DNA from: Nemania diffusa
Taxonomy: Eukaryota > Ascomycota > Sordariomycetes > Xylariales > Xylariaceae
Direction: 5' to 3'
Assembly: GCA_038501195.1 (NCBI GenBank)
Contig: JBBPUQ010000001.1
Coordinates: 7,006,001 to 7,070,000 of the forward strand
Length of the DNA: 64,000 nucleotides
The translations under genes and the position numbers were made by a program. The notes beneath the pieces were generated by a model, which was not told the DNA's origin, searched no databases, and saw nothing but the letters and a program-made list of their open reading frames with translations. Each line of letters opens with the position of its first letter. Within the stretch, counting starts at the first letter, position 1. Of the stretch, positions 24,001-36,241 are shown piece after piece.

Positions 24001-26687
24001 TGTTAAACGCTGCTTTAAAAGCTTTAAAAACATTACAAACTTTGTTGTTTGATATTAATATTTTAGAAAAAACTTCCAACAATTAATTGCAAAAATAAAT
24101 ATATACTATATTTTATAACGCTTAAAAAACAACAGCAATATACTAAAAGCTAGTTATTATATTATACAAAATTTATAAAGCTTGCTGCTACAAGTTTATA
24201 TGTTCAAACAAAAAACAAACTGTTACTGCTGCAAATACAACTTTAACTAACAATTTTAATAAAACTAACTTTAATACTAAGTTTATATATTATATTTTTT
24301 AAATTATATTTGTTAAAAAAAATAAAAGTATTAATAATAAAACTATTTGCTTTATTAGCTTTTTTTTATATTATGTTAACAATAAAAATAATAACTTATT
24401 AAATAAAACAAATGTTAATACTAATACTATATTTGAAGTTTTTAGCAGTTGTTTTATTACTTAAATTATAAAAGCTGTTTTATTTTTATTTACTTTTAAA
24501 AATAAGTTTGTTTAATATAAGTTAATTTAGTTGATTTTTTATATTATTAATTTTTTAAATGCTATTAATAATAAGCTGTTTTAAAAAGTATACTAAAACT
24601 TGTTAAAAAAAATATGTAATAAAAAAGCTATAGTATAATTTTAAGCTGTTTTAAGTTTAAAAAAACTAGTTAATAACTAAATAAAAAGTATAAAAAACTT
24701 TAACAACAGTAACAACAATGTTAAAACTAGTTTACTTAAAAAGCTTTTAGAAGTTTTATAGAATAATTTAAATATTAAAGTTTAACATTTTTTTTTTATT
24801 AACTTGTTTATTTTATTTAATATATTATTTTATTTTTTCAAAAAAGCAAAAGATTAAAATGTTATAACTTGTTGCGCTGTTTACTTTTGTTTATTGTTTA
24901 TATTTAGCAATTTTTGTTATTTATTTTTTTTTATAAAAAAAAAGCTTTTGTAATAAAAGCTTAAAAACAAAAACGAAAATATATATAAAGCTGCTAAAAA
25001 ATTGTTTTAAAATTAATAAATTAAAAATTGTATAAATATAAATTAAACTAAAAAATGTAAACTTACTAAGTTAGCAGCTTTAACTTTAAATAGTTTTTTT
25101 GAGCTTTTAAAATATATTAATGTTATAAACTTAAATATAAAAAATAGTATAGCTTTAAAAGCAATAAAAAAGTTTTAAAAAAAATATTTAAATTATAAAG
25201 CTGTTATAAAGTTTAACAATAAATTTTAAAAAATGCTAAGTGTTAAGTTTGTTTTTATAGCTTGTAGCTTTAATAAATTCTACTGAACTAAAAAAAATAG
25301 GAAGTATAAAACTTTAGTTGAAAAAAAGCTTTTTGAAGTTATAAAAATTGCTTACTTTTTTAAGCGGTACTATAATGTTTTAATTGAAACAATTTAGCGA
25401 ATTAATAGCTAAAATATAAAAAAAAACAAAAAAGAAAATATAATCGAACAAAAGTTTATTATTAAACAATTATTTTATATTGTTTTAACTTTAAATTATT
25501 TAAACGAAATTAATAAATAAAAAATATTTATATTACTGCAACAAGCGTTGTTTATTTTTAAGTTACTAAATTAAGTAATTAAGTTTATTATTAATGTATT
25601 ATAAGATATTTGTGTTTTTAATACTGCAGAAAAAAAAGAGTTCTGCAGTATAATTTTTGAAGCTGTTACTAATGTTTATGATATAATTGTTAACAAAAGC
25701 GCTATTAGCAACAGTAATAGCAACGAAAGCTTTTATTTAGTTTGTTTAAAAGTTAGTAGTACTAATATTTTTATTAAAAAAAAAGCAGCTAAAAATAACA
25801 AAATAAACAAAAAAAAAAAGCGAAAAAAAGCTATTAAAAAAATTATAATTAATATAAAGTATTTATATATTATACAATATATGCTTTTTAATATAGAAAA
25901 GAATTTGTAACAAAACAACTACTTTATATTAATATTTAACAATTTTGTAGTTTTAGCTGTTTGAAGTTACAAAATTTTTGTTTAGAAATATAGCTTAGTT
26001 TATTTAAAATTCTGCGCTTTTTTCGATAAATTGTTTATTAAAAAAAACTTAACTTTTTTTATGCACTTTTTTAGTAAAAGCTATATAGCTTTTTAAATTG
26101 CAGCTTTTTAAATTTTAACTAATATTTTAAATATATATAATGCTTAGTTATTATTTATAAATTTAATACTTTTGAAAGTTTATATAAAAGCGTTATAATT
26201 TAGATTTTAATATTTTAAAGTTTAAAAAACTGCTATAATAACTGTTTTTAAGCTTTTACTAAATCGTATAATTATAAACTATAAAACTTTTAATAAATTA
26301 TTAAAAATGTTTATTATTGTTTACTTTAATTTTTTAATAGCTAAAAACTAAAGTGTTTATTAAGTTTTAAACTACTTTTTATTTGTATTTTGTTATTTAT
26401 AAGTTAAAAATCAAAATTTTTTATATTTAATAGTTTTTAATGTTTTATATGCTTTTTATAATATTTATAAAAGTATTAATAACAACAAAATAAACATTAA
26501 TAATAAAATAGCTAGTTTAATTACTATTGAAATATGTTTTATTAATTAAATAAATTTATAAAAATGTTATATATTTAGTGTTTTTATAAATTTAAATCAA
26601 AAAAACATAAATAAAAATATATATTTAAATTTTATAATAAATATTTTAAAAAAACTTAATAGCAGTTTTAGCAGTATATATATTTAA
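24000..26687 (+). pseudogene. 896-codon fossil frame of a probable transposable element
   Basis: An ATG at 24,000 opens a phase that can be followed without any frameshift to 26,687. I count about 43 stops in roughly 890 codons (under 5%), half the chance rate. Residues 1-20 are Ala/Leu/Lys-rich (MLNAALKALKTLQ). A central region (about 25,620-25,870) is stop-free for some 80 codons, with Glu, Asp, Ser and Ala well kept, and ends in a basic stretch (KKKKRKKAIKK) like a nuclear-localisation or DNA-binding patch. The C-terminal third is hydrophobic and Asn/Ile-rich. No DDE, reverse transcriptase or helicase motif is readable, so the class is open. Direct repeats on both sides suggest an element of about 5 kb. 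Confidence 0.65.
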
Positions 26688-27261
26688 ACAATTTTTTTTT
26701 TATTTTATTTTATTTTATTTATTTTTTTTTAAAAACAAAAAAAACTAGTACAAAAAACAAAACTAATAAATATATAAAAAAAAAAAAATAAATTGTTATA
26801 TTTTTACTAAAAAAACTATATATTTTTTTTATTTTAATTAAAAAAAATTTTTGTATTTTTTACAAAAATGTTTTTATAAATGTTAATAATAACTTATTTT
26901 TTAATATAATAAGCTATAATATATTATATAAGATTTATATTAGCTTTAATAAAATTGTTAATATATTTGCTAAAAAAAACAAAATATTAAAATATAGTTG
27001 TACTGTTTTAATTATATATAGTGTTGCTACTATTGCTGCTATTATAACTAATAAAACAATTATTAATAACAGTGAAAACAATGCTGCAATTGTATTTAAA
27101 TAATATAAAAAAAAGTACAAAAGTATTAAAAAATATTAAAAAAAAAAAAAAGTGCTAAAATAAAAATAAAAAAAATAGTAATATAATATTTTTGCATTAA
27201 TATTTTTATATTTATAAATATATATAATGTTTTGTTTTTTAGCTTTAGATTTATTACGTTG

Positions 27262-27480
27262 TTTTTATATTTTTAAACTTTGTATTAGTTTTTTAACTAA
27301 CTGTATTTTTTGCTACAGTTTATTTTTTTGTTTTGTTTAAATTTTGTTTTTTCTGTTTTATTAATTTGTTATTTTTTTTTTTATGTTTTATTTTTTAACT
27401 ACTATTTTTTTTTTTAACTAATTATATTAAGCTTTTTTTTTTTTGACTTAATTTAAATTGTTTTAGCTTAGTTTATGTTT
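27262..27480 (+). repeat. Right direct repeat of a probable element
   Basis: Partner of 22,440-22,660, same orientation and same block order. It is more T-rich than the left copy, with C-to-T differences predominating. Target-site duplications could not be identified by eye. Confidence 0.55.
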
Positions 27481-27831
27481 TAAAATTTGTTTATTATTTT
27501 GTTTAATTAAATTAAAAAAAATTATATTTGTTTTATTAATTTTGTTATATTATATTTTAATAGCTTTTTTATTATTTATATTTTTGTAATAATTTAGTAT
27601 ATTTAAAAGTTTTTTAATTATTAATAGTAAGCTTATTTAATATATTGTAGCTATATTTTATATTGCTATAATAATACTGTTTGTTGTTTTTGTTTAATTT
27701 TTAAGTATGTTTGCTTAAATATTTGAGCAATTATTAGCTTTAAAATAAAAACTATATATATAAGCCAGTATATTTTGTAAATATTTAAGTATTTAATATT
27801 ATATATAATTTAATAAAATATAAACTATATT

Positions 27832-27891
27832 AAAACTGTTGAAGTAATGTAACGTTATAAAAAATAAGTTGATTAAGTTATTAAAGCTTAG
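27832..27891 (-). repeat. Dispersed terminal-like motif, copy 1 (reverse)
   Basis: Read on the minus strand this matches a ~60-bp motif with the skeleton ctttaataacttaatcaact, then tattttttataacgtta, then acagttttaatat. Six copies exist in the window: three plus (39,921; 51,341; 53,953) and three minus (27,832; 32,154; 61,218). Such a motif would suit a transposon end. Confidence 0.65.
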
Positions 27892-28258
27892 TTTATTTTT
27901 GTTTTATTTAAGTTTTTTAGTTAAAAATAGTACTTTTACTATATAAGTATATATTTAATAGTTATTTTTTAAAGGATTTTTTATACCTGAAATATATTAT
28001 TATTTAGCTACAATTTTTGTTATTATGTTTTTATATTTATAGAAGTAGTTAAAATAGCTGTGACTTTTTTTTTAAAGTATATAATGTATATAAATAAGTA
28101 TTATATAATTTGTTTTAATATATAAGCTAATATTTATATAGTTTATATATTAAAGTATTTAGTTGTTAATATATGTTATATTTATTTAATAGTTTAAAAT
28201 TTTTTTTAAATTAGTTTGTATAAAAGTATTTTATTTAGCTTTGCTATTGCTTTATTTA

Positions 28259-28289
<31 letters not shown>

Positions 28290-29342
28290 GCTTGGTTTTT
28301 TTATGTTGTTTTTGCTAGTTTAACAACGTTTAAAGTATAAATTGATTATAAAGCACTATAATTTTGCTTTTTAAATTTTTAAAGTATTTTTGCTTTTTTT
28401 TCTAGGATTATAAATATATAAAAAACTTTTTTGTTATTTTTTAGCATTTTTGTTTTTTTTGAATACTAGCTATAATTGCTACTTTTTTTTATTATAACTT
28501 GTTTTATTTCAACATAAGTATATTAATACTTTTTTTTTTGTTGTTTTATTGTTAGTTATTTAGTTATTGCTTTTTTTTATAAAGTATATTAACAGCAATA
28601 TATTATATTAGCTAATTTTAAATTTACTTATTTATTTAAGTAAACTTATAGTAATATTTATAGCTTTATTTTAGTAATATATTACTTTTTTTTTTTATAT
28701 ATTTATTTACTAATTAATACAACTTATAAATTTAAACTATTTTTAGTTATATATAAAGTTAATTTATTTATTTAAATATTATATTAGTATTATTATTTGC
28801 TTTAAAAAATTGTATACTTAATATATGCTACTACTGTAAGTATTTAAAGCAAATGTTATATATATTTATATGTTTGTTTTTTATTTAACTTTATATTTTT
28901 TTTGTTAAATATTGCATTGTTTTTATTTTGTGCTAACATTGTTTAAAATATTATATTTTTTCAGTATGTTAGTTACAAAGTGCTTTATAATTTTATATAT
29001 GCTAGTTAAAGTTATTGCTTAATATTTTTACAGTTTTATATTATATTTTTTTTTTTGCAAATTACAAGTAGTTATATCGTTTAGTTTTATATATTAAGCT
29101 TTTTAGTATATTAAACGTATTAGTGTTTAATTTAAACCGGTAATTAATATTTTGTAAACTTTTGCAGATTTTTTGTTATTTAATAAAATGCTAAGTACTT
29201 TTTGAAATAGCTAACTTAGACTATATAGCTTATTTTTTTAACTCTATATGTTTTTTTATACTAGTTAAACTTAGTTTATTGTTACTTTTTATTTTATTGT
29301 AAATTTATGTGTACTATATTTTTGTAAAAAATTTTATTGTTG

Positions 29343-30653
29343 TAAACAAGCTAAAAAACTGTTTTTCGAGCTTTTTTAACTAGTACTGATTTAAGTTCCG
29401 ATTTAGTTGTATTAAAAGTTTTAACTTGTAACTAATAAACTTTTAGTTTAGATTTAGAAAAAAAAGTTAAAAAAGCTATTAAAAACTTTTTGTAGCTTTT
29501 TTATTTTGGGCTTAATACTAAGTACTAAACTAGAAATAGTTTAGCTAATATTGAAACGTTATTTAAAAAACTATTTGTTGCTTTTATATTTTATAAACTA
29601 TTTTTTGTAGAAGTTTATTTCTAGTATTAATTTAGTTTTTATAAAACAATAAATAAACTTGTTAATGTTTAGTTTTAGCAACTGTAAAAGCTATTAAACT
29701 GTTAGTAAATAAATAAATCTAAACTAATTAATAAAAAAAATTAAAATTTTTTTTATAATATGTTTAGTTTTGCTTTTTATTTTTAGTATATTTTTATAAT
29801 GTTAAAATTGTTTAAAATTAATTTTATTTTTAAAATTAAACTAAGTATAAAGTTATTAAACAACAAGTTAAAAATAGAACTAAAACTAGTAGTTTTTTTT
29901 AGTATAAAAGTTATATTTTATTTTAGTTTTTTTTCGAGCTAGTCCGAAATTTTTATTAAATATATGCTTTTTTATATTTCTGACTTGTTTTTTACAAAAG
30001 TCTGCTATGTTGTAGTGTTTATATATTTATTTTTATATAACTAATAGACTTTTTTTATATATAACTACTATTTGAAATCTGCAATTGTATAGGATTTGGG
30101 TATTGAAGCAGTTTAAACCTGGTTTTGCTTTATTAAGCTGAATTTTTTATATAAACTAGCTGTATTAAAACTGCTAGTTAATATTAGTTAGCAATATAGT
30201 TAAATATTTTAACAAATTTAACAATAAATGTATAAATATTATATTTTTGAATTAGTATGCGCTTTTTTTTTTGAAAAGAGCTTTATTAACTATTTACGAT
30301 CGAAGTTATATACTAAAATTAAAACAAATTATAAAAAAAAAAATGTAATTATTTATAACTAAGTAAAATAAACTAGTATTTATGTTAATATTGTTTAATA
30401 AAGTAATAATTTTAAAAAAAAAAATAAAGCTGAAAAAAGTAATGATTTTAAAAAAGAAAATAAAGCTAAAAAAAGTAATAAAGCTGAAAAAAAAAATGAA
30501 GCTAAAAAAAATAAATTAATTGAAAAAAATAATAAAGCTAAAAAAAATAATAAAGCTAAAAAAAATAATAAATCTAAAAAAAATAATAAATGTAAAAAAG
30601 CTAATAAGTGTAAAAAAGCCAATGAGTGTAAAAAAAATATTAATTTTGATTAA
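29343..30653 (+). pseudogene. Fossil frame with Lys-rich repetitive C-terminus
   Basis: A phase readable from about 29,343 to a TAA at 30,651-30,653. The first half keeps normal-looking peptide (TDLSSDLVVLKVLTCN, NSLANIETLFKKLFVAFIF). A block near 30,070-30,120 contains IYNYYLKSAIV followed by DLGIEAV. That pattern faintly resembles the conserved DN(Y/F) block of piggyBac-type transposases, but I do not assign it. From about 30,410 the product becomes a tandem Asn/Lys/Ala tract, and the final 75 codons are stop-free. The end is sharply defined, so this is probably a true C-terminus. Confidence 0.55.
30410..30640 (+). repeat. 15-bp coding tandem repeat
   Basis: About fifteen units of aataaagctaaaaaa or close variants, giving NKAKK-type pentapeptides. 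The ancestor may have been DEAEE-like or KEAEK-like, since GAA becomes AAA under G-to-A change and some GAA/GAT codons survive at the 5' end of the tract. It is the end of the fossil frame above. Confidence 0.75.
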
Positions 30654-31089
30654 AAATTTACTTTTTTTTATTAGTTCGTTTATTTGCTGCTAGTAAAACG
30701 TACTATTATAGTATAAGTAATAAATGCTTTTTTATATATGTGTTTTGTTAGCTTGGTTTTTTATGCTTTAAAGTAGCAGGTATAGCTTGCTTACGAGCTA
30801 AAATAATAAAATAAGTTAGCTAGATCTTTTTTTAGCACTGGCGTAAAGTTATTTGAATATATATTAGAATTTATAAATTTTTGTATTTTTGTGTTAATAT
30901 TTAACAAAAGTTTTTTTTAGCGTACTTTTAATTTATATGTAATAATTAAGCGTGTTATAAGTTATTTAATTAACTATAGAATTGTAGCTGTAACATTAGC
31001 TATATTGCTAGATTTTTTATTTAGTAGCTTTTTAAACTTGTTTGCTAGCTACTTGTTTTTTTTAGAAACGAAGGTATGTTTATTTAAAT

Positions 31090-31130
31090 ATTAAAACGAA
31101 GCGTATAATATATATACAATACAATTTAAA
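31090..31130 (-). repeat. TA-core palindromic motif, reverse copy
   Basis: On the minus strand this matches the motif at 32,388, 32,795, 61,459 and 61,882 (aaagt.tg.a.tatatatat ... gctttgtttcaatat). It is a single outlying copy. Confidence 0.45.
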
Positions 31131-31567
31131 GGACTGCTTATAATTATTTTGATTATTTTTAAAAATATGAGGCAGTAAAACTAGTAGTTTAAAAAAGCAA
31201 TCAAACAATATTAGTGCAGAAAAACTACTGTAAATTATATGTAGCAATTTAATCGGTTAATATTAAAAGCATAAAATGCTATAGATCGTTTATATTTGTA
31301 CTTTATAATAAAAAACTATTTTTTTACTAGCTAATAAATAGAAAATGAAAATTTAAAGCTATAATAACTGAATTAACGAGACTTTTTGTAGCTGTGTTTT
31401 TTTTACTGTTTTATTATATTAAAATATTCTGTTGTATTATAATAATTTTTTAGCAAAGTTGTAAAATTTAACTTTTAAAAGCTTAAGTAAACCTGTTTAT
31501 ATGTAACATTTTTTAAGTTTTGTTTAGTTAATATTATTAAATATTTTTTAAGTTTATTAAATTAACG

Positions 31568-32085
31568 TTATAAATTTAATAATATAATATTATATTTAAA
31601 AATTTATAATTTATAATTTAAATATATAATATATAAATTTTATTTTTTAATATATAAATTTTTTTAATAATATTATAATAATAAATTTAATATTTTAATT
31701 TTTAATTTAAAATAAAAATTATTATTAAAACTTTATTATATAATATTATTAAATAATAAATTTAATTATTAAATTATAAATTATAAATTATAAATTAATA
31801 AATTTAATTTTAAAATTTTTATATAAAAAGTTTTTAATATAATAAATAACTTTATATAATAATATATATATATATTTATAAATTATTAATAATAAAATAA
31901 TAAAAAAAATAAAAAAAATATATATATTTTATTTATTTTATTATTTTTTTTTAATATAATATTATAATATAAATTTATATATTTTATTATATTATTATAT
32001 TTATTTTTTTAATTTAAATATTTAAATTATATTTAAATTATTTTTATAAAAAAATATATTAATTTATATATTATAACTTTAGTTT
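31568..32085. other. Small nearly pure A+T island
   Basis: About 515 bp with only a handful of G and C, all in aaactt, aaagttt or taactt contexts, exactly as in the large block at 12,498-22,316. The borders are abrupt. It ends about 70 bp before copy 2 of the dispersed terminal-like motif. Confidence 0.7.
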
Positions 32086-32153
32086 TTTTTTTATTTTTTA
32101 AAAATTTTATAAAATGTAATTTTTTATAAATAAAACATATAATATAACTATAT

Positions 32154-32214
32154 TAAAACAGTATAAGTAACATAATTATTTAAAAGTTAAATTGCTTAAG
32201 TTATTAAAGCTTAG
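32154..32214 (-). repeat. Dispersed terminal-like motif, copy 2 (reverse)
   Basis: On the minus strand this reads actaagctttaataactta, then agcaattt, then gttacttatactgtttta. It is the second reverse copy. About 230 bp downstream of it, as of copies 1 and 3, a TA-core palindrome follows, so the similarity extends beyond the 60 bp. Confidence 0.65.
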
Positions 32215-32283
32215 TTTTTTTTTTTTTTATTTAAAATAATTAGCTTATATTAGTACTAGAAATAGTTAATATATTTTTTATGT

Positions 32284-32312
32284 AGCCCCTTTTAGGGGTT
32301 TGCTACACCCAA
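32284..32312. repeat. CCCC/GGGG hairpin
   Basis: gtagccccttttaggggttt followed by gctacaccc: the C run and G run pair, and gtag pairs with ctac. C4 and G4 runs are almost absent elsewhere. Internal C of a C run lacks CpA, so such a patch would resist RIP. Confidence 0.55.
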
Positions 32313-32387
32313 ATATATATTTGCGTTATTTATTTATTGTTTTTTTACGCTGCAAATTTTTAGAAGTAATTTTTATAACTATAGTTA

Positions 32388-32850
32388 GTTTTTTAGAGTG
32401 TGTAGTATATATATATTATATTTTTTGTTTTAATATATTAATACTTTTTAATATTACTTATATAAATAATTAAGCAGTATATATTAAAACAAAGCATATA
32501 ATATATATATATTATTTATACTAAAAAACTTATTATTGTTATATCGATTTTACTTGAAAATTTAAAGCTTAAGAAAATAATAAATAAACAACATAACTAT
32601 ATATTAAAAAGTAGTAGACTTTAAAAGGTTTGCTTAAAAGTATAGCTGTTTATATGTACTACTAGCTTTAGCTAACTATATTAAATAAAATAAAAAAAAA
32701 CTAGAACTTAATAAATTATTTATATTTTTTTAATATAAAGGTTTAGTATATTAATATTACTTGTTTGGTTTATTAAATTACTTATTTTTGTTAATGTTTA
32801 TAGTTTATTTTTTAAAGTGTGTAATATATATATTACACGCTTTGTTTCAA
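32388..32850. repeat. Cluster of TA-core palindromic motifs
   Basis: Forward copies at about 32,388 and 32,795 and a reverse copy at about 32,475. Each has aaagtgtgtagtatatatat or its variant followed by gctttgttt. The forward and reverse pair at 32,388-32,515 makes a head-to-head palindrome. Related copies lie at about 28,060, 31,090, 61,459 and 61,882. Confidence 0.6.
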
Positions 32851-33151
32851 TATTAAAACTTTTTTTTTGCTATTAGCGCGTATTAACTAAATCACTTGTT
32901 TACACTTTTAAATGTTTTATATAAACATTTGTTATTAGTATTAGTTAATAAAAAAGCAGCTAGCTAAGCTTGTACTTAAGCTTTAGCTTACTAGTAAAAG
33001 TTAAATAACTATATAAGTTTTAATTTAGCTAAAACTTTTTGCTTACTAAACTATTTTTTTATAATTTAAATATTTACTTTTTAAATCTGTTTATTTTTAT
33101 ATTTTTTTTAATTTATTTGTTAATTTTTGTTTGCTGCTTTAAAATATTAAA

Positions 33152-36100
33152 CTAGTATTTTGTTATTAAATGTTTTAATATATTTATTTCTGTTTCAACT
33201 GTTTTTAATTTAATATGTTTTTATTTTAGCTTAGTAATATTAAAAATTCTAGATTTTAATTAAATATTAAATTCTATTGTTTTTTTTTTTATTTTATTAA
33301 ATATAGTTACACTTTTTTTTAAAAATGTAAAATTAGCAAAATTATATTTATATAAAATAATTCTTTTTTTGTTTTTATTTTTTTTATTTAAATTAAAGTT
33401 AAATTTATTAAGTTTTAGCTGCTTATTAAAATTTTGATTTTTCGTTTCGTTTTTACTTGTTTTATAAATAGTATTTGTTTTTATTTTTAAAAAGCTGCTT
33501 AGTTGCTTTTTTTGTTCAAAGTTTGCAATACAACTAAATTTATATATAAAAATCTAAAGAAAGCTAATAAAAAGTATAAACTAGTTTAACTTATAACATA
33601 CTTTTTAGACTTTTTTTTATATTATATAATATATAGTTGTAATAAATAGAAATAAAGTTGCTAGTTTAAACAATTTTATTACTTTTATATATGTGTTTTT
33701 AAAGCATTTATAATAACTTTTTATAACAGAGTTTATTGTTTTTTAAAATTTATATTTGTTTTTTAAACAAAGTTTAATTAAAACAAAAATGCTTTAAATT
33801 TTAAATTTGCTATAAAGCTTGCATTAATTTATAATTTGTTTTAATATTATATTATATTATGTTTTGAAAATTTTGACATTTTATAGTATTTTTTTTAGTA
33901 TTGCAATTTAAAAAATATGTTTGTTAAAACTTTTGTTATAGTCCAGTTCAAATTTAACTTTAGTTATTATATTATAAAATTGTTTGAATATTTTATATAA
34001 ACAGTATAATCTGTTTATTTTTTTTATAAAATATAAAATGTTTTTAAAGCGTAAAATATTTATTAATTTTATAAATTAGCTAGTTTTATAATAGTTTATA
34101 GCTTTTAAATATAATTAAGCTAGTTTTAAATATTACAAACTTTTTAGTTTTTCTAATAAATAATTTGCTTAAGTAAAATAAGTATAAGCGATAGTACTAA
34201 AAGTGTTGTTTTTTATATAATTAACAAAAAACAAAATGTAGTTTTTAAGTTTTATTTTTTGTTTAAGCTATAGCAACTTTATTTGTTTGTAGATTATAAA
34301 TAAGTAGTTTTGTTTTAGTAAAATAAAACTTTAGTTTCAAATAATAAAAAAATTGTTGCTATTTAAGTTGCTGCTAGAATATATAAATAAAATATTACAG
34401 TTGCTATTTATAAAAAATACTACAACATTTTATAAGTAATAAAGTACAAGCATGTTTATAGCTTTTACAATATAAATGTTTTTTAAATATAAAGATAAAT
34501 TTTGATTTACTATATATAGTTCTTTAATTATTATATAGCTATTTAACTTATCTGTTAGCTTTTTAAGTTTTAGTACTTGAATAAAAATTTATAAAAGTTT
34601 ATTGCTTACAGTACTAGCAGTTAAAAATTGTTAGTATTTAGCGTTATATAGTTTATAATAACTACAAAGTATAAAAGTTTTATTTATATAATTAAAAACA
34701 AAAGCGCTTTTTTTAACTATAATGTGTGCTTTTTTGTAAAATATATATAAAAATTAAGTGTGCTATACTTAAAACATACTTATAACAAACGGTTTTTTAG
34801 TATATATAAAACTATTATCGATTATTTTAGCTATTGTACTTATAATACTATTTTTGTTAACAAATCTGTTTAGTAAATATATAACTGTTATAAAGTTCTT
34901 TATAGTTTTGTTATAGTTTATTAGCTAGCTTTTTTATATGCTTAAAAAAACAGCGTTTAAAATACTTAAAAAACTTAAAATTATAATAGTTTGTTTATTT
35001 AACATAGCTACTACAAAACGAAATAGTTTAATAATTTCGAAAAATTTAAATTTAAACTTAAATTTTTTTTAAAATAGTTAAAAATAAATTTAATTAAACG
35101 TTAAGTTAAACTATATAGTTAGTATATTTTTACTTTTTTTTAAACAAAATTAAAACATTAATAAAATTTGTTTATTTAATAAATAAAAAAGCTTTATAAT
35201 ATATTCCGCTAGTATAAAAGCAATTTTTTTAATTTTGTTAATAAAACATTAATTGTTTTATATAATATTTTCGATTTTTTTTATTTTTTAGCTAATCAAA
35301 CTGTTTGTAAATAGTTAAGTAGTTAAAAAGTATTAATTAAATCTTATAGCATGTTTAGTTATAATTCTAATATATATAATATTGTTTATTAATTTACAAA
35401 TTTAATCGTAGTTAAAGTTATAAGTAAGCGAAAAAAAATAAACTCTATGTTTTTTTAACTAGAAATTTTTAAAAACTAAAAATTTAAAATAACGCTTGTT
35501 TATTTAAATACTATTTTTTATTATATAAAATATTTTGTTTAATATAATATTGTTCTAAGTATTTTATAGCAAGTAAAAAAGTTTGCTTTTTATTTGCTTA
35601 TTTGTAAACTTGATTTGCAAAAAATAGTTTATATACAATAGAAATTTATACAAAATTCAGTTCGATAATTCAGCAGTTGAAATATTTAAATATATTATTA
35701 AAAATATAATAATTATTTTTTTAACTAAAAAACAATTAGTTAATATTTTAACTTCGAAATAATAGTTTATAGTATTTTTATTTTTAAAAAATATTATTAA
35801 ATTATAAAATTTTTGCAAATATAAATTTAAGTTATTTCTTGTTTTTGCTTTTAAGTATTCTAAATTAGCAACATAAGCAAAAAAGTCTTTTGCTCAATTT
35901 TTGCTTTTTATACTTTAGTAAAACAGATCGGCTAATTTCTAAAAAAACTTAAAACTTAAGTTTACTTTATTAAAACATTCTTAAAAAATATATACTTCAA
36001 GCTAATATTGCATATTATATAAAAGATTTGCTTTGTTGTTTATAGTAAAAAGTATATTATTTCTGCTTGTTATATTTCTGTTTATAGTTTTTTAAAAAAA

Positions 36101-36241
36101 AAAATTTTTTGCTAAAACTATATATAAACAATTAGCAATATTGTTTAATATTTATACGTTAAAATTTTATAACGCATTTTTTATTATTTTTTATTTAGTT
36201 ATATTTATTTTTGATTTTGTAAATATAACTTTATAGATTGT
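33152..36241 (-). pseudogene. Fossil frame of about 1,000 codons
   Basis: Read on the minus strand, one phase can be followed from about 36,241 down to a TAG at 33,154-33,152 with roughly 4-5% stops and no frameshift. Well-kept parts include KDFFAYVANLEYLKAKTR near 35,880 followed by nearly 100 codons with one stop, a segment with SIISTIAKIIDNSF near 34,830, and a Lys/Asn-rich tail ending TVETEINILKHLITKY. The KDFFAYVANLE block and the length might suit a fungal retroelement polyprotein, but no zinc knuckle, protease or polymerase motif is visible. The 5' limit is uncertain. It is the longest fossil in the window. Confidence 0.6.

Larger units (their letters stand above)
22317..31567. other. 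RIP-like isochore with nested elements
   Basis: GC rises abruptly at 22,317 and the agct/gca words return. The interval holds a probable element (direct repeats, leader repeats and the fossil frame at 24,000-26,687) and a second fossil frame (29,343-30,653). The stretch 27,560-29,340 has a poly-T run of about 26 (28,257-28,283), which could be the reversed poly(A) end of a retroposon, and no frame I can support. Confidence 0.6.

Noticed and set aside
25733..25918. 61-codon open frame on the minus strand
   Set aside because: It is the complement of the stop-free centre of the plus-strand fossil at 24,000-26,687 and is Leu/Phe/Ile-rich low complexity.
26935..27120. 61-codon hydrophobic open frame on the minus strand
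   Set aside because: Ile/Leu-rich, with no extension in the same phase, in DNA with no other coding signal. A membrane-protein reading would be over-interpretation in AT-rich sequence.
30395..30622. 75-codon Leu/Phe-rich open frame on the minus strand
   Set aside because: It is the complement of the 15-bp Lys-rich repeat; openness follows from the repeat alone.
29943..30653. Assignment of the fossil to a piggyBac-type transposase
   Set aside because: Only a weak local pattern (IYNYY..S..V.DLGIEAV) supports it. Catalytic aspartates and the Cys-rich end are not readable.
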